In this document: one piece after another, positions 44,147 through 54,700 of the stretch
How positions within the stretch are numbered: the first letter of the stretch is position 1
How the letters are laid out: every line of letters starts with the position of its first letter
DNA from: Trogon surrucura
Lineage: Eukaryota; Chordata; Aves; Trogoniformes; Trogonidae
Length of the DNA stretch: 64,000 bases
Direction: 5' to 3'
Assembly: GCA_020746105.1 (NCBI GenBank)
Contig: CM036629.1
Location: 9,316,001-9,380,000, forward strand
Translations under genes and position numbers: made by a program
Notes under the pieces: generated by a model
What the model saw: the letters and a program-made list of their open reading frames with translations, nothing else
Database searches by the model: none
Told to the model about the DNA's origin: nothing

Positions 44147-44410
44147 CCGCCGACTCTGATATCCACTTATTTATAGCATTTAACTGTATTATATTCTATA
44201 AACGAGATCGCATTTTATACGGCCGTCTAAAAATACCTGACAATGTATACTTCGATGCTAGTATTATTTATTTGCTAGTATTATTTTGTTTACAGTCTTT
44301 CAAAGATGTAAATGCTATAATTTTTGCAGTACTCAAAGAGATTACTACTTTTATTAAAAGGTGCGTACGAGGATTTCGATTGTATCTAAACTTTAATGTG
44401 AAATAAACCG
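44147..44410 (+). other. AT-rich block with preserved CpGs inside the island
   Basis: The composition flips sharply from GC-rich to AT-rich at about 44147 and back at about 44410. Unusually for AT-rich vertebrate DNA, the block keeps many CpGs (ACGAGATCGC near 44202, TACGGCCGTC near 44220, GCGTACGAGGATTTCGATT near 44362). It has a 13-bp direct repeat GCTAGTATTATTT (44257-44269 and 44274-44286). One frame stays open through the block but has no ATG, so coding is unlikely. It may be a distal CBLN1 3'UTR segment or a conserved non-coding element. Confidence 0.5.
44402..44407 (+). terminator. Possible distal poly(A) signal AATAAA
   Basis: AATAAA at the right edge of the AT-rich block is followed 25-40 nt later by a G/T-rich stretch (CTCTGTGCGTGG, about 44430-44441) that resembles a downstream cleavage element. 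It could end an extended CBLN1 3'UTR of about 1.2 kb or another + strand transcript. Confidence 0.45.
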
Positions 44411-45811
44411 GTGAAACGTGCCCCTGGGCTCTGTGCGTGGCGCGGGGCAGCTCCGCGCTCGGGCGGCGGCGCCGGCGGATCCGTCCGAACCCCGGCTCCC
44501 GGGCAGGAATCGCATTAGGTCCGAGGGAGGGGGGGACTAATACGAGCACAATAAGCAACGGTTCTCGCTTTTTTTTCCGCAGGTTCCGCCCTGGGAACAG
44601 GCCCGCAGCCCCGGCGGGGACGCCTCACTGGCCCGGCGAGGGGCGGCCGGCGGGGCCCGGCGCCGTCCGAGCCGGGAGCGGCTGCGGCCCTTCGCTCCCA
44701 AGCGAAACGGATCGGCCTCCTGTCAGCACCTGCCGCTCTGTCAGCTGCGGGGGGCCGGGGCAAAACGCCTTTCCCCCCGCGGTCGCCGACGGGAGCATGT
44801 CGCGACTCGCAGCCGAGGAGACGGCGCGGTCCGGACCCGCGCAGCCACCGCGAGCAGCTGGCCGGGAGCCGTACGAGGAAACGACTGGGATTGATGGGGA
44901 AGGGTTAATAACAGAAGGCAGTCGGGTTGTGTTCACTTGGAGTGATAACCTGCCCAAGCCGCACCACGCATCGGATGCTCGGGGCTGCACGCTCCTCTCC
45001 CAGTATGAGACACTTTATTACTTTCCCCGGAGCCTGTAACAGCTGCGGCGCCGCGCTCCGCTCCCTGCCCGCACCCGGCGAGGCCCGGCCGCCCCCGCCC
45101 CGCAACGCGCACCCGCAAGCGACAGGGACGGGCAAGGCGAGCGAAGCCGCTCCCGCCTCCCGACACGGCGGCGAGAGGGCAAAGCGGGAAAAAAACCAAA
45201 ACAAAGCAAAAAGGGGAAACAAAAATTACCGGGTTGCAAGAGAAACGACGGTGGTTCTGTGTCCCAACCCGCCCCGAGAGCGGCAGGGCTGCCCCGCTGG
45301 CGCCGCAGGTGCGCGGGCGGATGGTGCTGACGCTCGTCGTTTCTCTTTTTCCCTCCCCTCCCTTAACGCGAAGCAAATAAACCCGCCGCCTTCCGCTGAA
45401 AGTTTTCCCCTGGTCGTGAGAGTCTCATTAATATTGTGCAGCTGGAAATTACATTACCCCCAATCGCAGCAAATCACTGCTCTGCGGCTGTAACAAAACG
45501 CCGCCGCGGCTGCCTGGAAAACCCTTCCCTGCTCCGCGCCCGCGCAGGCCCGTGGCGCGGAGGAGCCGCCCGGAGGCCCCGGGCGAGGACGGCGTCGTCC
45601 CCGCTGCGAGGTAAAACCGCACCGAAGCCGCCACGGCCCTCGGCTGCCCCGCCGGGACGGGAGCCCCTTGCCTGCGCCCCGCGGGGCGGCCCAGCCCCGG
45701 GGCCTGCGCCCGCCCCAGCTTCACCGGAGGGACGGGCGGGTCCCGCGGATTCTCTCCGGGGGCTTCCCCGGCCGCGGCGTCTGGAAGCGAAGGGGAGCAC
45801 GTCCCGGCGGC

Positions 45812-45836
45812 GGGGAGGGGAGGGGAGGGGAGGGGG
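45812..45836 (+). other. Guanine-quadruplex candidate
   Basis: Five runs of at least four G are separated by single A residues (GGGGA units, 45812-45836) inside the second CpG island. Single-base loops favour a stable parallel quadruplex. Such motifs are common at CpG-island promoters. Confidence 0.75.
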
Positions 45837-46850
45837 CGTGTCGCTGCCGGGTGATTCACTTCAGCAGATGAACGGTGTTTAAAAAAATAAACAATAAGTG
45901 CCCTCGCCCCGGTCCCCCACGGCGGCCAGAGGGGAGGGGCCGGCCCTGGGAGGGAAAGGCCGCCAAGACGCCCTCGTGTCCGGCCAGAGGGAGCCGTTAC
46001 TGCCGGACCTCACCGGGCCCGGTGCGCAGGGAGCGCCCCGCTGCCAGCGTTGCCCGGGCGGGGCCGGGCGGTCGCGCCGGTGCTTGAGGCCCCCCCCCGC
46101 CCCCCGGGGACGCAAAGCCAGCGCTTCGTTTCCGCGTGCGCTGCGCGAGGCAGCGCCCGCACCTTGCGCCGCCGCCCGTTTGCCGCCGCGGGCGGAAGGG
46201 GCGGGTGCTGTTGCGCCGGCGCGAGGCTCGCACCTGGGCCGGCGAGGCGACGCCGTTTCCCTCGGGGCGCGGTGCCGGGGCTCGACACCCGCAGCGCCCC
46301 GGGCGTTTTCCAGGAGGAGAACGGACTCTGAGGGGGCTTAGAGGACGAGAGAAACCGCCCCTGCGTGGTGTGGGTAAGCGTGCCAGGGCCGGCTCTGCCT
46401 GCCAGTCCTTGGATGGGCTCACCCGGCTGCTGAGGCGGCCCCGCGCCTGTAGGCCACGGCCTGCAAAATGGTGGCCGCGGCCTCCAGGTGGGCCGGGTTC
46501 CGGTCATCGCCAGTCGGGTTGTGTGGAGGTTGGGGTGGGCAAGGGACCGGCTGGGCAGTGGCTGTCCTCGGCTTTACTTGGAGGCCTCACCGCTACTGGT
46601 GAGGAGCGAGCAGGAGCCGCGGATGGCAGCGGTGTGCGGCCCCTCAGCCGGCAGGCCTGAGGCCTTTTCTGCCCGCAGCACGGGGCCCTGGCCTGCAGCC
46701 TCTGCCCGGCTCCCCTCGCTCCCTGCCACCGCGGGTTCCACGCTGTGAGGCCGCATCTCCCTGGGGCTCCCGCAGCCTTGTACACAGCCCTGCAGCCATG
46801 GTACCCTTGAGCCTGCTCTTGGGCAGGGGTCCACGCTTGCCCAGGCCATG

Positions 46851-49800
46851 AGCAGCTACTGCTCTTTACGTGGCTTTAATGTGGTTTTTTTTTCAGTCGA
46901 TGTAAGTAATGTCTGGTTGAATTTATTGCTGATTAGTGTTGAGCATCAGTTTACACAACAAGAAATTATGTTTTGTTCAGTTCATTAGCATGACTAGGGT
47001 TTGGTTTATGAGCATATCACTAATGGTAATGACCAGAGTTGATTGATTTCTAATGTGAATATAATTACACGATGTAGGGGAATTAAGGGAAAAAATCCAC
47101 ATTTTTAATTGTTTGGTTTTTAGGGAGTTTGTGTGGGGGCGAGGGGGTGGAAAGGGAGAAACAAACCAACCATTCTGCACAAATTATGTGAATGTAAAGA
47201 TTAATAACTCCAGCAGGAGACTGTGAGTTTAGTCCAAAAGAAGAGAAAGTCAAATGCAGTTAACTTGGGGAATAGTTAATGCACATTCGACAGTGCAAAA
47301 CATAAATTTCCCCTCTTCTACCCCCCAGGTACAGCTGGAAGCCCAGTAAGTTCACTTGGAAGAGGCCGTTCCCAAGGAGCTGGCAGAGGCAGGGCTTCGT
47401 GCATGGCCGGGCTGCCGGCTGCCTCCAGCCCCGCCGGCGGCTGCGCGGCGGCTGGCTCGGCTCGGAGGCAGAGCCGCTGCTGAGTGGAGGGGAGAGCTGC
47501 GCCTTCCTCTGGGGTCAGCGGGAGCAGCTCATTCAGCTGCAGGATCTTGTACAGCAGCGGCAGTGCCGCCCCTGGCAGGGAGCACCTTGCCCGCCCCGCT
47601 ACCCTGATTCTTTCTGGGAAGGGGTTTCGGAGACCAGCAAGTGCTGGAGAGCCCTGGCTGGAGCAGGGTGAAGGGCTGCAACAGGTAAGGGGAGCAGAGC
47701 GGGACAGCCGCCAGATGGGAGTTTTAGAAGCTGGAAGGGGACAATACTGTGAGAACTGGGGAGAGCAAAGGGGAAGCAGCTTGTGTACCTCAGCTGTGTT
47801 TCGTCTGTGTTCTGTGTCCCTAAGGGTGACCTCTGAGACTGTCCTTTCCACTTAAATGGAAAGGTGATCTGGGAGGGGAGTGATCAGGGCATTTTACTGG
47901 AGGCATCTCCAGTGGCATGTGCAGTGGGAGAGAGGGAAGGCTCAGATTCTGTGGGGACCCCTGTAGCACAGTGATCCCAGGGGTGGGGGGGGGTTGCAGA
48001 ACTCATTTTCTTGCCTCCCTGAGGAGAGTATGGAGTATACTCTGCCCCAAGTGTTGCCAAAAGGCCTCACTTGCTGCTTGCCTTCAAAGAAAAGAGGCCT
48101 TGTTTTTTGTGGACACTGAAACAAGCTGTGTGCCTTGCTGTGGGAGGAGAGGGTTTGGGCAAGGCTGGCAATAGCCAGTCCCTGTGTCTTGGGGCATTGC
48201 TCCTGTGTGCTCTGAATGCTGGAAACAGAGTGTGGACCTGAGGCTGTGTTGCCTGCACTGGGGGTGTCCGAGTTAGGTGTGTTCCCCTCACCTTCCACTA
48301 GCACCTCCAGGCTTCCTAGGATACAGGGCAGCAGGCTGCCTCTGCTCCAGTGGTCTCGAGTCAGTAGCAGTGTTGATCACAGCGTAAGCAGCTGTGCACA
48401 TCTGGGTGCAGAGCTTTCTCCCTGTCCCTTGTGGCAGCTTGGAGCCTTCTGTTACTTTGTACCTGTGTTGGTAGGGAGATGTGGTAACAAGCTGTTTAAG
48501 TTTCACCAGTTGCGTTTAGTTTCTTGTGGTGTGGGATTCCTAAAATGAAAGAGTTGCTGTTCTGAACTCAGGACATGTCTGAGGAATTTTGCTTAGTGGA
48601 GTTGTGGAGCTTTTGGAGAATGGTCGTAGCATTGCATGGTGTTTAAGACTTGCAAAAAGATTCCTTTGGGTCTTCTACCTCTTTTGCCTAGATCACTAAC
48701 AAAAATGGATTCAGTGTCTTGAGTCTTTCCTGCTGCTCCTAGCACTCTTGTTATTAGTGACCTTTTAATTTTTATTCTGCCGTGGTGTAGGGAGTCATAC
48801 TTATTTATGTTGATCTTACCTACATACCTTCTCTCGTGTGCCTCCCTGCTGTATTTTGGGGAGTAATTGTAGTTGGGGTAAACTGTGAAATTCTGTTAAG
48901 CTATCAGAAGAAAGAAGACCAGAGGAAGAGATGTTGGAAGAGTTTGAGAAAAAAGACGACAGAAGGTGTGAATAATTGTCATTCATATTAGTAATTTATG
49001 TTGTGTGCAGTATGTTAGAAGAAATATCACTGCATCAACTTAAGTTACATTTCCAGTTGGAAGTGTTGAAAATTTACTGTCAAAGACATCTAGCAATAGT
49101 GCTGTTTTGGTTTTTTTTTTTTTGTCTATTCAAGGACTAGAGGGTCCCAGGAGCTCTCCTGCTTTGTTTGCAGTTAAAGAGTTGTTCAGCTTATAGTGGA
49201 AATTCTCATTTCATTGTTATATTTCATGCTAATATTTTAATACACTTTTGATGTTTTGGGTATCAGGGTCATTCAAGTCAGGGCCATCCTCCTTGAGCTG
49301 CTTCTATACTGACGGTGTTTCCAATTTTGCCAGTAGTAAATAACCCTTGTTAAGAGAAGAAATATTGTAATAAAACTAAACATAATCCTGAACCCTTTCC
49401 GTTAATAAAAACTCCATGCCACTAATTGCATGATAGTTGTTTTTGGTGTTGCTGTCACCAAAGCAAGTCAATGTTCCTCTTTCCGTTATCAAATAAAAAT
49501 GCTGACTCTTAAAAAAAAATCTTACAAACACTTCATATTGCTCACTGTAATAGTTCTTTGCTTCAGAATTTCATGTAAAATGCTACAGGACATCGGTCAG
49601 GCTGCCTTATCCACTGACCTGGTAAAATACCATCCCAACGGAAAGAATGGAGAAGCATTTTGCTCTTGCCCATGCATGTGGTACTGTTCCTGATGTTGTA
49701 ATTGCTACAATCTGGTCTACAGAACTTGAAATTTCAAGGGTCAGTTTTCCTTCCTACTTTGATTCTCCCCAAATTCTTGGGCATATATTCTAAAATTATT

Positions 49801-51130
49801 GACTGGCATGGATCCATAACTCCCTTCTAAGTGTTTTTATAATTTCTTTACCTGGGTTTGTATTTCCCAACTGTCAACAGAGCTGAATTTCCGTATGATT
49901 CTGTCTGTTAAGGTGTGGGGAAAGAGACACTCTTGATGTCTGTTTTTAATCTGGTTTTATTGTTCCTTTGCTGTCTCCTTTCTCAGTGATTAATCTCACT
50001 ATTTTAGTCTTTGAAGAGCCTTTCCAGAGGTTTGATTGTTCTTACAAACCAGAGGATTACAGCCTCTAGTTTTGAAATGCCTTTTTTGAAGCAGCGGGAG
50101 CAGTTCTATCCAGAATAGTCAGATGAGGCTCAGTAGTTATTATACAGAAATACTAATTGCAGAAATACTGATACTGTTAACAGAAATACTAATTCAGGTA
50201 ACTTTGCAGTTTGTCATGTGTCCAACCTCTTGCAGTGATGTATTGAGCAAAGATCTTCACCGGCTTTCCTGCAATATTCCTGTATCCTTATTGTGGCTTG
50301 ATTAACCTAATCGAGAGCTCTGCTAGTAATTCACCACCGTTAATATACATAAACGTACCAGCTTTGCATTTAGCTTACCACATTCGTGAAAAATTGCACA
50401 GCTCTGACCAACCTCAGAATTAGTTTTCCCAGACTGAGCTAAGACATTGCTGAGTCTTGAAGCACTGCTTTAACATTTTGACCTGTGAAAGTCATATTTA
50501 TTTTCTTAATATACGTAGTGGAAAGACTTCATTGGTTGGGAAGGGCTCTGACATGCATATGTTGAGAGAAAAATCACCTTCTCTTTATAATAGGAAGGCG
50601 ATCTCTCATTATTGAAGTAGAGGTGCCAGGGCTCAGTTTTCAAGATATGGTTTTAAATTCCAGTGAGTCGTTAAATGAGATTTTTCTGCTGACATAAATT
50701 TGAATAGCTGTGTTGCAGTACAAATTCTTGCAACTTATTTTGCCTGTGGGATCTTACAGCAGAAGCCAGGAAATACTGTTGTTACAGAAATATGTCCCAG
50801 TCCTAACCTCAGTTGTTGGAAGCAGCAAATATACTTGTGCAAGACAAAGATTATTTGGATAACTAGAACTTTGCAAGAAACATGTATTTCTTCTTCATTT
50901 TTCCTGTGACCTTACATAACACAAGTGACTTTGACCGTGTTATTAAGATCATGCAAAAATTCTGGATAACTGGAAGCATTTAATAATTTCATTGGCAAGC
51001 ACATGGTAGAAGGCGGCAGTTGTCCAAAAATCATGGTGGTTTTTTGAAAGTAACTGGAATGTCACAGGGTCAAATCTGTGCAGCATGATCTGGTGATAGT
51101 TATGTTAAGTTTCATCAGACTAGGGCTTGG
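46851..51130. other. Intergenic DNA, no gene recognised
   Basis: AT-rich sequence resumes after the island. The patch at 46880-47120 has homeobox-type motifs (TGATTGAT at 47040-47047). A GC-richer stretch lies at about 47390-47620, and a G run near 47980-47993. An imperfect AGAAATACT repeat occupies about 50145-50197. No exon, RNA gene or transposon was recognised. Confidence 0.5.
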
Positions 51131-51135
51131 GGTGC

Positions 51136-51717
51136 TATTGTGGTTTAACTGCAGCCAGAAACTGAGCCCCACATAGTTGCTGACTCACTCACCCTCGGTG
51201 GGATGGGAGAGAGAATGGGAAGGGTAAAATTGAGAAAACTTGTTGGTTGAAATAAAGACAGGTTAATGTTCAAAGCAAAAGCTGTATGCGCAAACAAACA
51301 AAACAAGGAGTTTGTTCACCACTTCCCAGGGGCAGGCAGAGTCCAACCATCTCCAGGACACCAGGGATCCACAGAATGGTGACTTGGGAAGAAAACGCCA
51401 TCACTCCGGATGTCCCCCCCGCTTCCTCCTCCAGCTTTATCTGCTGAGCATGACGTCATATGGTCTGGAATATCCCTTTGGTCAGTTGGGGTCACCTGTC
51501 CCAGCTGTGTCCCATCCCAACTCCTTGTGCACCCCCAGTCTACTCACTGGTTGGGTGTGGTGAGGAGCAGAAAAGGCCTTGACTCTGTGTAAGCGCTGCT
51601 CAGCAGTAACTAGAACATCTCTGGATTATCAGCACTGTTTTCATCACCAATTCAAAATATAGCCCCATACCAGCCGCTGTGAAGAAAATTAACTCTACCC
51701 CAGCCAAAACCAGCACA
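51136..51717 (-). mobile_element. Solo LTR of an avian endogenous retrovirus (copy 2)
   Basis: This LTR is about 582 bp and lies on the - strand. It reads TGTGCTGGTTTTGGCTGG at its 5' end (right side) and ends in AACCACAATA (left side). A perfect 5-bp target-site duplication, GGTGC, flanks it at 51131-51135 and 51718-51722. On the - strand it has an intact CRE, TGACGTCA (51451-51458), followed 9 bp later by TATA-like GATAAAG (51435-51441), matching an LTR U3 promoter. Its U3 part aligns with copy 1 at 22791-23389, but the region after the TATA-like box differs. No internal genes are present. The clean duplication suggests it is younger than copy 1. Confidence 0.9.
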
Positions 51718-54700
51718 GGTGCGTAACCTGTTCTAGTTAGGTGACTAGCTTTTCTTACTTAAAATACTTACACTTTATTAGAGACACAGAAAAAGAAGAA
51801 AACCAGTTAAAAGCATTGAAAACCAACATATCACGTAAGGTATTAATTTGAAGAGCATCCATTACTATTTTTCTTGAAATGATAGATGGTTTTATAAAGA
51901 AAACCTCTTCCCTCTGTCCACCAGCCATCTTTCAGGTGGTTCTGAGGATTTGAATACTTGTCCTATGAAGTGCATACAAAAATGCGGTGAACACAGTATC
52001 AAAGAAGGAAATAATGGTTTTTGATTCTGACGCATTTTTGTGTCTTTCTACAGCTGAGGTGGTCATAGTATAAGATAGTGTTGGCTCCTCTGAAACCACG
52101 CAAGCTGATGTTGGGGTTCTCTAGGCCAGGTAGGCAGTGCTCACAGGTTCGGTCATGACTGCTTTGTGCTAATAGCAGCGGTAATGCAGCCAAATCCCTT
52201 TGGTTTTGCTTCAGCAGCTGGGAAGATGAATGAGATGTGTACAACCACAGATCAACTGCAGAATGATAATTTTAGTTTAATGTTTAAGCATTTTTTTTTA
52301 ATGTTCCCCTTATTGTAATCTGTTTTGAGCAAAGCTGGAAGATGTTGCAAATACAATGTTGGGATGTCGTGTCTTAAATTAATCTAAATAGGAGCTGGTC
52401 CAGTGAGTGCAACTAATGTCAGCATGTTCCAAAGAAGGGAGGACTGTTTATTCAGGCTGACTTCACATGTATTCTCTTAATTTGAAGTTGTGTGAACGTA
52501 TTTTATATTTTCCAAATACATCTGTCACATCCTGCCTTAATGGTGACAGCATATCGTACCGCACTGGGTTTCTGTCTTACTGTATCTACACTAGTGTCTA
52601 ATGAATACATCTGCACAAAGACTGTTGTACGTAGTGCAGCTCAGTGAGTTTCTGTCTGACGCAGACACTTCTCAGCGTTTTACCTCTGCAATTTGTGGAA
52701 ATTTCCCTCCTGTTGCATTGTAGCCAGGTTGCAGCTAATCCTATGTCTATTCTTGGGGTCAGAGAAAGAATGCAAGGCACTTTTTCCTTCATCTGTGCAG
52801 CAGGAAAGCATTTTTGCAAGCGTGGAGCAAAGGGACTACTACATGGTAGAAAGCACTAAGCACTTCAGAGCAAGCAGGGTAAGGTCTGGCCGTACGTGAC
52901 CAGGAGATTGTAGGGGAGTCCTAAGCCCTGTGCCACAGCAGTTTACATCTGTGCCTGCAACACTGGTAATGTGCTGTAGCAATACGGTCCTTTAGATCTT
53001 GTGATACTTTTTGTACATTCTTTCTGTTGCAGTTGCATGTCTGCCGAGTTTCCTCTGCAAGTTGTGCAGCTTTTCAGTTTTAATTGGTTTAGTCATCTTT
53101 CTTCTCATAAAGTACTTCAGTGTTGCCAATCAGGAGGAGACCCTCTTTGCTGTGTTCGTGCCTGCCTCCTTGTGTTCCTGCTTCCTGTCATTTCTGAGAT
53201 TAACTTAAAATAGTTTTTTTTCCTTTAGTAATCTTTCCAGTTCTCTTTATTACCTTTATAGTTTGTTCATGCTGTGCTTTTCCTTTTCTAACTTAATTTT
53301 TTTTCTTGTTTAGAAGAACCCTGTTGATATACAGTATTAGGATCTCTGCTGGAAACCAGTAATATGTTAATTCTGGCTGAAGTATTGGCTACCCACATCT
53401 CTTATTGGTTCCTCAGGAAACGCTGGAGATAGATACTGATATATATAGTTACTCAGTTGAGAAGCCTACAGTTTTGCAAAACACTTAAGAACGTGCTTGA
53501 TGTGAAAAATATGTTCATCCAGTTGAAAGCAACAAGGTGCTTCATGTTTGTAAAGCACTTAAGCATAAGTTTACCAACCATGTATGCCTTCAGGCTATAT
53601 AATAGAAGTATGAGGGTTGCTTTATTTTTAAACCAGCAGATAAAAGTATCCTTTTAAAAATTGGAACATTCTTTTAGAAGCAATCACAGGCAACAATCAG
53701 CTACTTTCATCGTGGATCTTGACAAGATGGCAAATGTTGTATATTTGTGAAGAAAAGACAACAGATGTGAAAGTTTTTGTGTTTACATTTAAGCCCCAGT
53801 TAGCAAGTTTGTTTCTTTGACCAGTAAATAAGTTTATCAAACATTGCTTTATTGACCCTGGTTGGCATACTGCTGTGTTGTGAAGTACAGTAACAAAAAT
53901 AATGAAAAAAGTTTGCTCTGGATTGTAAACCTGTGCGATAGTTGAGGTTTGGATTTTTTTGTGTGTGTCTGTTTTACAAGAAGATAAATTGTACTGCTTT
54001 TTTTGGCTGGTATGGCTTTTTCTGTCACCTATAAAGGATAGGACAATGGCTCTTCCCTCTCCCAGTTATGCATGGTGTAAGAGCTCAGAAGAATTACCCT
54101 GTTGGTAGTGCCTTAAATAAACGTCCATCCGGGTTCATGACTGAGCATGAAGTTTCTCATGGTTCAGCATTTGATTTTACAAAGGAGGAAAATGCTTCTC
54201 GCTAAGTGATAGTGAAAACACAGTAGGAGGTATTCTGTTCAGGGAATACAAGCTATTGTCCTACCCTTGTCCAGAAAGCAACATACATCAAACAGGAGAT
54301 GTCTTCCTTACATTCTAGCTAAATCAATGTTATTTCTTCCAGAATGCTGCTGCTTCCATTCCTAGAGATAAAAAAACATAGCTTGCTGTCAGTAGATAAT
54401 TCCTCCTCTTGGGCTTTCTATCCTTGACCAGTAGAAGTTTTTTTCTTTTGTAGGCAAGGAAGACTTGCTTTATTCCTGGAGGATTAAATTGCCTCGTTGG
54501 CAAATCCGGCTCACTGAAGAAACAGAGGAGGAAGAGTAGATAGGGAAGAAATAGAAAAGAAAATAATTTCAGCATATCTTTATAGTTTCCTGTTTTTAGG
54601 ATGTCAATTACTATCATATATCACAAACTTGTCATACCTTGGGATATTTGTTCCTTTTTTTTTTTTTTTGATCCAGTTGTGCATTCCCTGGGAACAATTG

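Larger units (their letters stand above)
44005..46850. promoter_or_regulatory. Second CpG-rich island, downstream of CBLN1
   Basis: About 2.8 kb of GC- and CpG-dense DNA begins right after the CBLN1 3' end. It is broken by an AT-rich block (44147-44410). It contains GC boxes, a guanine-quadruplex candidate (45812-45836) and a good acceptor-like site (TTTTTTTTCCGCAG ending at about 44582). Open frames in all six frames are long only because stop codons are rare, and none resembles a known protein. An island of this size normally marks a promoter or a developmental regulatory region. The gene it would serve, possibly a non-coding transcript, cannot be identified here. Confidence 0.6.

Noticed and set aside
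44005-44406. 133-codon open frame crossing into the AT-rich block
   Set aside because: It begins at GTG and has no ATG. The amino-acid composition changes abruptly with base composition, and no family match is recognised.
44437-46800. Many 100-200 codon open frames in the downstream GC-rich island
   Set aside because: Stop codons are rare at this base composition. The frames are mutually overlapping, low-complexity and without recognisable domains.
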